Assembly: GCA_963716925.1 (NCBI GenBank) | Contig: CAVQUX010000024.1 | Location: 124,001-188,000, forward strand | DNA length: 64,000 nucleotides | Direction of reading: 5' to 3' | From: DAISKN01 sp963716925 | GTDB lineage: Bacteria > Acidobacteriota > Vicinamibacteria > Marinacidobacterales > SMYC01 | Shown: positions 27,553 to 36,373 of the stretch, one piece after another | Position numbering within the stretch: the stretch's first letter is position 1 | Layout: each line of letters opens with the position of its first letter | Notes under the pieces: generated by a model | Databases searched by the model: none | The model's input: the letters and a program-made list of their open reading frames with translations, nothing else | Told to the model about the DNA's origin: nothing | Program-made: the position numbers and the translations under genes

Positions 27553-28392
27553 CTATGGCGCGGGAAGAGCGGAAAGCCTCTCCTTCACCGTCCGGTTGTC
27601 GGGAAATCGAGCAAGCAATTCCTCGAGCACCGTGCGGGCTTCGGCCGCCTGTCCGGCCTCGAGGAGCGCGTCCGCCTTCAAGACCCCGTGCCTCGAGACG
27701 AGACGGCGGCTGTCCTGCGGCACCGAGATTCGATCGAGCGCCGCGAGCGCCCCTGCGGCGTCCTTCTGGTCGAGGAGCCTCGATTCCGCGGACAGCAACA
27801 GCACGTCGAGGTCCTCGGGAAATCTCCGCGCCATTTCGTCGACGAGGCGGGCCGCCTCCGCGGGGCGCCCTTCCTTCCGGTCGAGCTGAGCCTGATGGTA
27901 GAGACCCGCCAGGAGAAGGCGAGTGACGTCTTCCGGTTCCCCCGAGCGAATGCCCACCCCGCCGGCATAGGAGTAGACGAGCTCTCCGCCGTGCTCCCCC
28001 GCCTCGTACAGGCAGAAGAGCCCCGCCAGACCCACGAGTCCCGAAAGAGCATGCACCGGACGCGCCATCCCCCGGCGCGAGAGGAAGAGCGCCAGTACCT
28101 CGAGGCCCGCGACCGCGAGAAAGACGTTGCGGGTCCAGATTCCCCAGTCCTCGTGCTCGACCACGGCGTCGCGCGCGCCCGGGACCCGCTCCGCCGGACC
28201 GTGCGCTGCGATTCCGGTCTCGGCCGCCGCAACCGCCGATGCGGTTCCGAGAAGGATCAGCACCGAAGCCGCGGGACCCGCGAAGGACACGCGGCCCGTG
28301 AGCGAGAGCAGGCGGAAAACCACACCGACGATCAGTAACACGATGGCGAAATGGACTACTTGCGGGTGGAACGTGCCGATCGAGTCGCCCAT
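27553..28392 (-). CDS. DUF2231 membrane protein with C-terminal TPR region
   Basis: The 279-residue protein begins MGDSIGTFHPQVVHFAIVLL, the DUF2231 signature with conserved HP and H. Four transmembrane helices occupy residues about 12-150 (IVGVVFRLLSLTGRV, ASVLILLGTASAVAAAETGI, NVFLAVAGLEVLALFLSRRG, ALSGLVGLAGLFCLYEAGEH). Residues 150-279 form soluble TPR-like helices (AGLYHQAQLDRKEGRPAEAA, VLKADALLEAGQAAEARTVL). The role is unknown. It is divergent from the P450 gene with about 80 bases between starts. Confidence 0.75.
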   Translation of the reverse strand: MGDSIGTFHPQVVHFAIVLLIVGVVFRLLSLTGRVSFAGPAASVLILLGTASAVAAAETGIAAHGPAERVPGARDAVVEHEDWGIWTRNVFLAVAGLEVLALFLSRRGMARPVHALSGLVGLAGLFCLYEAGEHGGELVYSYAGGVGIRSGEPEDVTRLLLAGLYHQAQLDRKEGRPAEAARLVDEMARRFPEDLDVLLLSAESRLLDQKDAAGALAALDRISVPQDSRRLVSRHGVLKADALLEAGQAAEARTVLEELLARFPDNRTVKERLSALPAP

Positions 28393-28473
28393 TGGAAAGA
28401 TCCTCCCGGCGAGCGCACGGGCATCGCCGACCGTGGAATTCTATCCCGGTCCGTTCCGCGATATTGTCGCCCA

Positions 28474-29683
28474 TTGTTGGACGCTCCCGACGTCACCGGC
28501 TCCCAGTTCAAGTCCGAAGCCTATTCCTTCTACGCGGAGCTTCGCTCGAGGACTCCGGTATACCCCGCAAAGCTTCCCGACGGACAGACGGGGTGGCTCC
28601 TCACGCGCTACGACGACGTGAATCGCGCGCTCAAGGACGAGAGGCTCTTCAAGGACAAGCGGAAGCTTACGAAGCGCACCGGCATCACCTGGCTTCCGGG
28701 GTTTCTCCGCTCTCTCGAAGCTCTCGAACGCAACATGCTGGACGTCGATCCGCCGGACCACGGACGACTTCGGGGACTCGTTCACAAGGGATTCACCCCT
28801 CGTCGAGTCGAAGAGATGGCGGGGCGTGTGGAACGGCTCGCCGACGAGCGGTTGTTCGGGATGGGATCCGGAGGAACGCTGGACCTCATTCGCGAGTACG
28901 CCCTTCCCATTCCGTCGACCATCATCTCCGAAATGCTCGGAATTCCCCCCGGCGACCAGGCCCGATTTCATCGCTGGTCGAGCGAGATCGTCGCCGCGAG
29001 CGCGGGAAGGAGCCTGCTTCCGTGTCCTTCCCAGCCTGTTTCGATTCATCCGCTACCTCAAGGGGGTCATCGGCCGCAAGACTGCCGAGCCCGCGGACGA
29101 CCTCATCTCGGCGCTGGTGCTGGCAGAGGAGGCCTCCGATCGCCTGAGCGCGGATGAGGTGCTGGCGATGGTCTTTCTCCTCGTGGTCGCGGGCCACGAG
29201 ACGACGGTGAACCTCATCGGGAACGGAACCCTGGCGCTCCTCCAGCATCCGAAAGAGCTGGAGCGGCTTCGCGCCGAGCCCGCGCTCTGGCGAAGCGCCG
29301 TCGAGGAGTTCCTCCGTTTCTACAGTCCGATCGAAGTCGCGACCGAGCGCTATGCGCGCGAGCCCATCGAGGTCGCGGGGGTCGAAATCCCCAAAGACGC
29401 GCTGGTGTGCCCGGTCGTCGCGTCGGCGAATCGCGACGAGGGGCGGTTCGAGCGCCCTGACGAGCTCGACGTCGGCCGCGATCCCAACCGCCATCTCGCG
29501 TTCGGCGACGGGATCCACTTCTGCCTGGGAGCGCCTCTCGCCAGGCTCGAGGGAAGGATCGCTCTCGAGAAGCTGCTCGACAGATTCCCCGACCCGAGGC
29601 TCGCGGTCGCCGCGGACGAGCTGCGATGGAGACGCGGTCTCAACCTGCGCGGCCTGGAGTCGCTTCCTGTCGCTCTCGTGTGA
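28474..29683 (+). CDS. Cytochrome P450, interrupted by one frameshift
   Basis: The N-terminal part (28474 to about 29020) has YSFYAELRSRTPVYPAKLPD, NMLDVDPPDHGRLRGLVHKG and IPSTIISEMLGIPPGDQARF. After a one-base shift near 29020-29035 the frame resumes (LFRFIRYLKGVIGRKTAEPA) to 29683. There it shows the I-helix AGHETTVN, the ExxR motif in EEFLRFYSP and the heme loop FGDGIHFCLGAPLARLEGRI. The joined product would be about 402 residues, normal for class I bacterial P450s. No ATG fits; tandem TTG codons at 28474/28477 are the best starts. No ferredoxin gene is close. The substrate is unknown. Confidence 0.85.
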
Positions 29684-29692
29684 TCGGGCGAC

Positions 29693-31395
29693 TCATCGCC
29701 CGATGCGGGTCTCGATTTGTCCGCGTCCCAGCGTCGCTGCGTTGAAGAACCCCAGAAACGCGTTCCGCGCGTCGTGGAGCAGAGCGATCTGTTCCGACGT
29801 CGGAGTCTCGCCCCGGCGCGAAAGAAGCACCCACGCGTGCCGGAAGCGGCTCTGGGCTTCTCCGACCGAAGGCCGCCTCTCGCCGAGCGCCCGTATGACT
29901 TCGTCGATGGTGACGTCGGTGCGCGTGCCGGTGATGGTGATCCCCTCGCGAGGCGACGACTCGTTGTCGAGCGGCTCGCCGAAGACGCTGGCCGAGGCCG
30001 CGGTCACGACGAAGAACGGGGAGACTTCCGAGGCATCGGCGAGGCCCATGAGATAGAGGTCGAGGCGCGAGTAGCGGCTCACGGTCTCGACGGTGCGGAA
30101 GCGGCCCGGGGATTCCTCCACGATGTCGTTGCCCTCGAGGAACGAAGCGTCGGAGTCCATGAAGAAGCTCCAGTGCGAGGCCTGCCGGCCGAGGAGCATG
30201 TCGGAGGCGACGCCGGGATGCACGAGCATCGCCCTCGCGAGGAAGCGGTGCCCTACCTCGTGGGAAAGCAGACCGAGAGTCGTCGGGCGCGAGGCGGCGC
30301 CGAGGACGCGCGCGTTCGGATCGCGGGGATAGCGGCGGACGTCCCCCATGAACACGTAGGTCTCGAGCTCGCCACCGCTTCCCCAGTCCCCGGTGAAATC
30401 GTAAGCGTCGTCGCCCGTGCCGCTCGCGTCGTTCGACACCGGTGCGGAGTAGGCGAAGGCATCGCCTTCGTCGCTGTCGAAATTCGTCCAGACCACTAGA
30501 GAGTCGTAGGAATCGGTGAGCTCCCGGTAGAAGCTCCGGGAGACGGCGAGGTTGTCGATGCTGCGTCCGCGAAGGAAGCGTTCGGCGATGGCGCCCGGGA
30601 GCTCCCGGGGCTCGCCTCCGAGATCGACGAGGTTCACCTCGCTCGCGCTCCGGCCGGGCGCGACCCCTGCGATTCCCGAGCCCGCGCTCACCACCGCTCC
30701 GTACTTCATGAAAATCGTCCCGTCGGGAACGATTTCGATCTGGAACGTGTTCGGGCTCTCTTCTCCCCATTCGGGCACCGCGTCCCAGGTGACGACGAAC
30801 CGATCGGGACCGTTCAGGACGCGGACTTCTCCCCCGCGGTGGCGTCGAGGTCGGCGAAGAACAGCGCGATCCGCGGCGGACCGGAGAGAAACCTCTCGAG
30901 GCTTCTTTCGGTGCTGGCGCTGTCTCCTTCGGCGAACGTGAGGTTCCCGTCGGAGTTCAGGAACAATCGCCGGTAGCTCTGACCGAGGAACGGGAAATCG
31001 AACGACAGATCGTAAACTCGGCTGACGTCGTCCCCGATCTCGATCCGGGCTCCCGCGCCGGCATCGATTCCCCCGCCGACCGCGCGGTAGAGAAAACCGC
31101 GGCTCCCGGCGGGCGAGAACACGAGGCTGCGGTCGCGGAGGTCGAAGGGATTCGCTTCGCTGACGATGCTGCCATCGTCCGTCATCAGCACCAGGTCTCC
31201 GGAGACCTCGAGTCGGGGGGCTGCGAGAGCCCGCGGACCGCCGCTGCGGGCGAGCCGCTCGCGGAGGTCCGCATGCTTCGCGAGCTCGAGCCGACCCCGT
31301 CCGGGAAACGTCCCGCAGAGGGCTTTCTCCTTCAGCTCCGCGAAGCCGATCGAGGAGAATGTGACCGCGATAGCGATGGCGGCGGCGATTCTCAT
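29693..31395 (-). CDS. Exported metalloprotease-like protein with HEVGH motif, one frameshift
   Basis: ATG 31395 overlaps the stop of the SDR gene and begins a signal peptide (MRIAAAIAIAVTFSSIGFAE). The first part reads to about 30825 (VYDLSFDFPFLGQSYRRLFL, NLTFAEGDSASTERSL). A one-base shift in a C/G run near 30825-30832 leads to the rest: VLNGPDRFVVTWDAVPEWGE, the zinc-type motif LLSHEVGHRFLARAML and SRYSRLDLYLMGLADASEVS. The joined protein is about 567 residues. The beta-rich N-terminal half resembles nidogen/PA14-like secreted domains by pattern only. The exact peptidase family is not recognised. It is the last gene of a five-gene minus-strand operon. Confidence 0.7.
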
Positions 31396-32159
31396 GGGGG
31401 GTCGAACCTCCCGTCGATCGCCGTCCAGCCGCCGTCGACGAAGAGCACGGCTCCGGTAACGTAGCTGGCGGCATCCGAAAGCAGAAAGAGCGTCGGCCCC
31501 ACCATCTCTTCCGCGCTCGCCCATCGCTTGAGCGCGTTCTTCTCGGCGTAAGCGCGGTACCACTCGGGCTTCGCCTTTATGGGCGCGGTGAGCGGCGTCT
31601 CGACGACCCCGGGAGCGACGGCGTTCACCCGAACTCCGGAAGTTCCGAGCTCCGACGCGAGCCCTCGCACCATCTGCACCACTCCGGCCTTCGTCGCGGC
31701 GTAGACCGACTGGCCGGGCTCGACGGCGAGCGACCGGATCGAAGAGAAGAGCACGATACTCCCCTTCCCGCGCACCGACAGGATCCTTCCCGCCGCCTGG
31801 AGCACGTGGAAGTTTCCCTTCAAGTTGACGTCGATCACCCGGTCGAGCTCCGCGTCGGAGTAGTCGAGGACTCGCTTTCGCACGTTGACGCCGGGAGTGG
31901 AGACCACCCCGTCGAGGTCTCCCGCGCCCTCGAGCGCCGCTTCGACCTCGGCGCGATTGCGGATATCGACGCGTTTCCATTCGGCGGAGCCGCCCGCCTC
32001 GCGGATCGCGGCGCAGCAGGATTCGAGCCCCTTCTCGTCCACGTCGAGCGCGACCACCGAGGCGCCCTCCCGCGCGGCTCCGCGCGCGACGGCTTCCCCG
32101 ATCCCCGACGCCGCGCCTACCACCGCGACGGCTCGGCCCTTCAAGGAAAAGATACTCAT
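31392..32159 (-). CDS. Short-chain dehydrogenase/reductase
   Basis: The 255-residue protein is a classical SDR: AVVGAASGIGEAVARGAARE binds the nucleotide, an acidic ALDVDEKGL follows beta-2 (suggesting NAD preference), and the active site has SSIR and YAATKAG (YxxxK). The C-terminus VTGAVLFVDGGWTAIDGRFD is the usual substrate/tetramer region. Position 88-92 reads STPGVN instead of the usual NNAG, a mild deviation. It overlaps both neighbours by four bases. With the acyl-CoA synthetase upstream it may act on a beta-hydroxyacyl or similar carboxylic substrate. Confidence 0.88.
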   Translation of the reverse strand: MSIFSLKGRAVAVVGAASGIGEAVARGAAREGASVVALDVDEKGLESCCAAIREAGGSAEWKRVDIRNRAEVEAALEGAGDLDGVVSTPGVNVRKRVLDYSDAELDRVIDVNLKGNFHVLQAAGRILSVRGKGSIVLFSSIRSLAVEPGQSVYAATKAGVVQMVRGLASELGTSGVRVNAVAPGVVETPLTAPIKAKPEWYRAYAEKNALKRWASAEEMVGPTLFLLSDAASYVTGAVLFVDGGWTAIDGRFDPP

Positions 32160-33790
32160 GCCGTCTCCATTTTATCGGCATCGCCGAGTCCGAGCTCGGC
32201 CACCGAGAGCTCCCTCATCCGGAACTTCTGGACCTTCCCGGTGACCGTCATGGGAAACGAGTCGACGATCTTCCAGTACTTCGGGATCTTGTAGGTCGCG
32301 ATCTTGCCCCGGCAGAACGCCCTGAGCTCGTCCCCGTCGAGCGCCGCTCCCGCCTTGGGCTTGACCCACGCCATGATCTCTTCGCCGTAGGTGGCCGACG
32401 GAACGCCGATGACCTGGGCGTCCTCGACCTTGGGATGAGTGTACAGGAACTCCTCGACCTCTCGAGGATACACGTTGTCGCCGCCGCGGATGATCATGTC
32501 CTTGATGCGGCCGACGATCTTGACGTAGCCGGTCTCGTCCATCGACGCGAGGTCGCCGGTATGCATCCACCCCGCGGGGTCGATCGCCCTCGCCGTCGCC
32601 GCCGCGTCGTTCCAGTATCCGAGCATCACGCAGTATCCCCGGGTGCAGAGCTCCCCCGGTGAGCCCCGGGGGACGACCTCGCCCGTCGCCGGGTCCACGA
32701 TCTTGATCTCCGCGTGCGGGTGAACCCGGCCCACGGTCGCGACCCGTTTTTCGACGGCGTCGTCCATCCGGGTCTGGGTCGAGACCGGCGAGGTCTCGGT
32801 CATGCCGTAGCAGATGGTGATGTCCCTCATGTTCATCTTCTCCCGCACCTGCCGCATGACCTCGACCGGGCAGGGAGAGCCGGCCATGACCCCGGTTCGC
32901 AGTGTCGAGAAGTCCGTCTTTCCGAAATCGGGATGGCCCAGCATCGCGATGAACATCGTGGGAACCCCGTACAGGGACGTGGCGCGCTCTTCCGCGACGG
33001 TGGCCAGAGTATCACCGGCATCGAAGGCTTCTCCGGGAACCAGGACCGTGGACCCATGGCTGGTCGCCGCGAGGTTTCCGATCACCATGCCGAAGCAGTG
33101 GTAGAACGGCACGGGGACCGCGATCCGGTCCTTCTCGGTGTAGGCCATGATCTCGCCGATGAGGTAGCCGTTGTTGAGTATGTTGTGGTGGGAGAGGGTC
33201 GCGCCTTTGGGAGCGCCCGTGGTCCCCGAGGTGTACTGGATATTGATGGGGTCGTCGAAGCTCAAGCTCCTCTCGCGCTCGGCGAGAGCGCCGTCGTCGA
33301 CTCCGGCGGCGGACGAAAGGAAATCTTCCCACTGGTCGTCGATGACGATGACCTGCTCGAGCGCGGGGACTCTGCCGCGCACTTCGCCCAGAATCTCGCG
33401 ATAGTCGGTCACGCGGAACCCGCGGGAGTGAAGGAGCATCCGGACCCCGGACTGGTTCAGTGCATACTCGAGCTCGCGCGCCTTGTACGCCGGGTTGACG
33501 TTCACCAGGATCGCCCCGATACGGGCGGTAGCGTACTGCGTGATGAACCACTCGAATCGATTCGGAGACCAGATCCCGACGCGATCGCCCTTCTCGACTC
33601 CCCGGGCGAGGAGGGCTTTCGCGAGCTTCGTCGTCTCCGCCCAGAGTTCCCCGTACGTCGCCCGGTACTTCTGGGAGCGCACCACCAGAGCCTCGCGCTC
33701 CCGGAACCGCTCGACCGCCCGCCTCAAGTTCTCCCCGATGGTCTCTCCGAGAAGCGGAATCCCGCTCGCACCGTGGGTGTAGGACGTCAT
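32156..33790 (-). CDS. Acyl-CoA synthetase (AMP-dependent ligase)
   Basis: The 544-residue protein carries the AMP-binding core motif NIQYTSGTTGAPKGATLSHH, ICYGMTETSPVSTQTR, the ATP-binding GWMHTGDLASMDETGYVKIV and the C-terminal lysine motif VTGKVQKFRMRELS. Length and the motif order fit medium/long-chain fatty acyl-CoA synthetases of the AMP-binding family. It activates a carboxylic acid to its CoA thioester. Start ATG 33790 overlaps the symporter stop and its stop overlaps the SDR start, so the operon could import, activate and oxidise an organic acid. Confidence 0.9.
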   Translation of the reverse strand: MTSYTHGASGIPLLGETIGENLRRAVERFREREALVVRSQKYRATYGELWAETTKLAKALLARGVEKGDRVGIWSPNRFEWFITQYATARIGAILVNVNPAYKARELEYALNQSGVRMLLHSRGFRVTDYREILGEVRGRVPALEQVIVIDDQWEDFLSSAAGVDDGALAERERSLSFDDPINIQYTSGTTGAPKGATLSHHNILNNGYLIGEIMAYTEKDRIAVPVPFYHCFGMVIGNLAATSHGSTVLVPGEAFDAGDTLATVAEERATSLYGVPTMFIAMLGHPDFGKTDFSTLRTGVMAGSPCPVEVMRQVREKMNMRDITICYGMTETSPVSTQTRMDDAVEKRVATVGRVHPHAEIKIVDPATGEVVPRGSPGELCTRGYCVMLGYWNDAAATARAIDPAGWMHTGDLASMDETGYVKIVGRIKDMIIRGGDNVYPREVEEFLYTHPKVEDAQVIGVPSATYGEEIMAWVKPKAGAALDGDELRAFCRGKIATYKIPKYWKIVDSFPMTVTGKVQKFRMRELSVAELGLGDADKMETA

Positions 33791-35157
33791 CTCCTCCTCG
33801 CCAACACGAAAGCGACAGCGCTCACCGCCATCCCCAGGAGGGTCGGAGTCCATATTCCATAACCCTGGCCCCCGGTGCGCAAGTGCACGGCGAGGAGCGT
33901 CGCCACCCCGGCCCCGATGGCGGCCAGAGCCTCGACCGCACCCGTCTTGCGGTAGTGAAGCCCCGCGACAACCGGGACGAACAGACTGACGCTCAGTATG
34001 GAGTAGAAGATGGTCAGGGTATCGATCACCGTCTCGAAGAGGAGGGCGATGAGGACGCCGAGAGCGCCGCCGGCGACAGCCGCGAGTCGCGCGGCTCGAA
34101 GCACCGAAGCGTCGGTCGCCTCGGGACGAAGGAACCGCTGATAGAGGTCGCGGGAGAGCGAAGTCGAGAGCATGAAGAGCGCCGCGTCGGCGGAGCTCAC
34201 CTCCGCGGAAAATATCGCCGCGAGCCCCAGGGTCCCGAGCAGCAGGGGCAAGCGCTCCACCAGGAGCGTGGGAAGCGCCAGGTCCGGACTCGCAAGATCC
34301 GGAAACTGCGCCCGCGCCACCATCCCCAGGAGCGGAGGGATCCAGGCGAAGATCAGGAGCGCGACGGCACAGAGGGAGACGGCGAGACGGACCGTCCTCT
34401 CGTCCCGCGCTCCGTAGACTTTCTGGACGAGACCGGGGGAAATGATGAACGCGGGCGCGAGGAGCGCGAGATAGCGCGCGCCCCCCACGAACGGATCGAG
34501 ATAGGAGCCGCCCGCGGTCGCCCCGAGATCCCGAATGCCGCCGAATCCGCCGATCGAGCCGAGGGCGACGGGGAGGGCAAGCAAGAAGCCAAGGTACAGA
34601 ACGACGAGCTGCACCAGGTTGACCCAGGCCGACGAGAGGAGCCCCCCGGCGGTGAAGTAGGCGGTCATGACGACGCCGCCGATGAGTGCGCCCCAGATTT
34701 TCGGGACGTCGGCCACGGCTTCGAGCACCCGGGCGATCGCGATGAGCTGAGCGGCGAGGACGAATAGCGTCGCCACCCAGAGAAGGCTCGTGACCATGCC
34801 GCGCACCGTGCCGCCGTAGCGGAGCTCCAGGAAGTCCCCCATCGTCTGGAGATCGTGCTCCTTCGCGGCTCTCCAGATCCTGGGGCCGACCCAGAACGCG
34901 AGAGCGAAGGTCCCGATCCCTGCCGAGCCCACCCACCACCAGGCGGAAATCCCGCTGCGGTAGCCGAGGGCGGCGGCGCCCACGGTCGAGCCGGCGCCGA
35001 TGTTCGCGGCAAGCAGCGTCGAGAACAGAAGCATCGGAGAAAGACTCCGGCCGGCGACGAAGAAGGCGCCCGCCGTCTTGACCCATCTCCCGATGACGAC
35101 TCCGAGGAGGATCTGCGCGACGGAGTAGATGAGAATGAAGACGAGATGGAAGTTCAC
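33787..35157 (-). CDS. Sodium:solute symporter (SSS family)
   Basis: The 456-residue protein has 12-13 hydrophobic helices. It starts (GTG) MNFHLVFILIYSVAQILLGV, followed by AGAFFVAGRSLSPMLLFSTL, a conserved SSS region, then LLAANIGAGSTVGAAALGYR, YFTAGGLLSSAWVNLVQLVV and AIFSAEVSSADAALFMLSTS. These match the sodium-solute symporter family (solute class not deducible). The GTG overlaps the peptidase stop, and the ATGA at the other end couples it to the acyl-CoA synthetase. Uptake of a monocarboxylate is an inference from that neighbour. Confidence 0.88.
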   Translation of the reverse strand: MNFHLVFILIYSVAQILLGVVIGRWVKTAGAFFVAGRSLSPMLLFSTLLAANIGAGSTVGAAALGYRSGISAWWWVGSAGIGTFALAFWVGPRIWRAAKEHDLQTMGDFLELRYGGTVRGMVTSLLWVATLFVLAAQLIAIARVLEAVADVPKIWGALIGGVVMTAYFTAGGLLSSAWVNLVQLVVLYLGFLLALPVALGSIGGFGGIRDLGATAGGSYLDPFVGGARYLALLAPAFIISPGLVQKVYGARDERTVRLAVSLCAVALLIFAWIPPLLGMVARAQFPDLASPDLALPTLLVERLPLLLGTLGLAAIFSAEVSSADAALFMLSTSLSRDLYQRFLRPEATDASVLRAARLAAVAGGALGVLIALLFETVIDTLTIFYSILSVSLFVPVVAGLHYRKTGAVEALAAIGAGVATLLAVHLRTGGQGYGIWTPTLLGMAVSAVAFVLARRR

Positions 35158-36170
35158 CGCGATGGACTGGACGGGAGGTCCCGCACGGCGGGAAATCCCG
35201 CGGCGCTCTCCGCGCTTCGAACGGCGCTCAAGATCGCCTCCGCGGTGGCGTCGGCGGCAAGAGCACCCAGAACCGCGAGGTTCGCATCCCCCTCCCAGCT
35301 CCCGAGGGCGAGAGCGAAGAGCGTGTCGCCGTCCGCGGGAGTGTGCGCGGGATAGACCGCGCGGGCGAGCCCGTCGTGGGCCATCTGCGCCACCTTCGTC
35401 GCCTGGGCTTTGGTGAGGCGCGCGTTGGTCGCAACGACCCCGATGGTGGTGTTCTCTCCCGGCCTTCCTCCCGGAGGTCCGGAGAGACGGAGGAGCTTGC
35501 GGGCATCCGCGAAGCCGCGGCCATCCTCGGTGCGGACCCCGGCGACGACCTCTCCGGTCGCGGGATCCACGACGTCTCCGACGGCGTTCACCGCGACGAG
35601 CGCCGCGACCACGAGACCGTTCGGAAGCTCGATCGCGGCCGTGCCGATCCCGCCTTTCATCGCGCGCTTCGGGCCACCCATCTTCCCGACAGTGGCGCCG
35701 GCCCCCGCCCCGACGCTTCCCTCGGGAATCGCGCCGTCGCTCGCGGCGTTCGCCGCGCTGTAGCCGCAGTCCGCTCCCGGACGAACGTCGGCCCTGCCCC
35801 CGACGCCGAGGTCGAAGAGGATGGCGGCGGGGACGATCGGGACCTTCGCGACCCCCACGTCGAAGCCGATGCCTTTCTGCTCGAGGTAGCGCACGGCGCC
35901 CGAGGCCGCGTCGAGTCCGAAGGCGCTCCCGCCCGAAAGAACGATCGCGTGAATCTTCTCGACGGTGTTGACGGGGCTCAGGAGGTCGGTCTCCCTCGTC
36001 CCCGGAGCACCGCCGCGGACGTCGACACCAGCCACGGCGCCTGCCTCCGTGAGGACCACGGTGCAGCCCGTTGGGCGCTCGGCGAGCGTGAAATGGCCGA
36101 CCTTGATTCCCGGCACGCGGGTCAGCCCGCTTCCGGCGAGGAGCAACAGTGGAAACAGGACGCCGTTCAT
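35154..36170 (-). CDS. P1-family (DmpA-like) aminopeptidase/peptidase
   Basis: The 338-residue protein begins with a hydrophobic signal-like stretch (MNGVLFPLLLLAGSGLTRVP) after a GGAGG site. Then come P1-family motifs: GIKVGHFTLAERPTGCTVVL, GAVAGVDVRGGAPGTRETDL, HAIVLSGGSAFGLDAASGAV, GSVGAGAGATVGKMGG and ENTTIGVVATNARLTKAQAT. The Thr-rich NTT block lies where P1 enzymes self-cleave to create the N-terminal nucleophile. The substrate could be D-amino acid or beta-peptides. An upstream open frame to 36245 overlaps the CGCAAAG repeat and is not used. Confidence 0.85.
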   Translation of the reverse strand: MNGVLFPLLLLAGSGLTRVPGIKVGHFTLAERPTGCTVVLTEAGAVAGVDVRGGAPGTRETDLLSPVNTVEKIHAIVLSGGSAFGLDAASGAVRYLEQKGIGFDVGVAKVPIVPAAILFDLGVGGRADVRPGADCGYSAANAASDGAIPEGSVGAGAGATVGKMGGPKRAMKGGIGTAAIELPNGLVVAALVAVNAVGDVVDPATGEVVAGVRTEDGRGFADARKLLRLSGPPGGRPGENTTIGVVATNARLTKAQATKVAQMAHDGLARAVYPAHTPADGDTLFALALGSWEGDANLAVLGALAADATAEAILSAVRSAESAAGFPAVRDLPSSPSR

Positions 36171-36222
36171 CCTTAGCCTCCGGGAATTACAGCTTCGATT
36201 AACGCTGGGAAGAACGGAATCA

Positions 36223-36305
36223 AACGCAAAGGCGCAAAGACGCAAAGGCGCAAGGGAGATCCCGCTCTTCCTTTGCGTCTTTGCGCCTTCGCGCCTTTGC
36301 GTTCC
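36223..36305. repeat. Long inverted repeat built of CGCAAAG-type heptamers
   Basis: The left arm (36223-36254) repeats units such as CGCAAAGGCGCAAAGACGCA. The right arm (36270-36304) is its approximate reverse complement (CTTTGCGTCTTTGCGCC). The 15-base spacer is GGAGATCCCGCTCTT. The element lies between divergent genes. A second copy of the same design is at 57281-57355. Confidence 0.8.
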
Positions 36306-36323
36306 TTCCCCATGTGTCGTTGC

Positions 36324-36353
36324 TTGAAGCGATATCCGACCGATTTGTTATAT
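36324..36353 (+). promoter_or_regulatory. Candidate promoter of the class V aminotransferase-peroxiredoxin unit
   Basis: TTGAAG (36324-36329) and TTATAT (36348-36353) are separated by 18 bases and lie 21 bases before the ATG at 36374. The match to sigma-70 consensus is reasonable but unproven. Confidence 0.45.
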
Positions 36354-36373
36354 CATCCCCCAGGGAGGCTCCC

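Noticed and set aside
32156..35086. A 976-residue minus-strand frame
   Set aside because: Only its last 544 residues are protein-like (acyl-CoA synthetase from ATG 33790). The upstream part is a shadow of the symporter.
36223..36305. CRISPR array
   Set aside because: The repeat units are direct and inverted heptamers without equal-length unique spacers, and form a two-arm hairpin. No cas genes are present.
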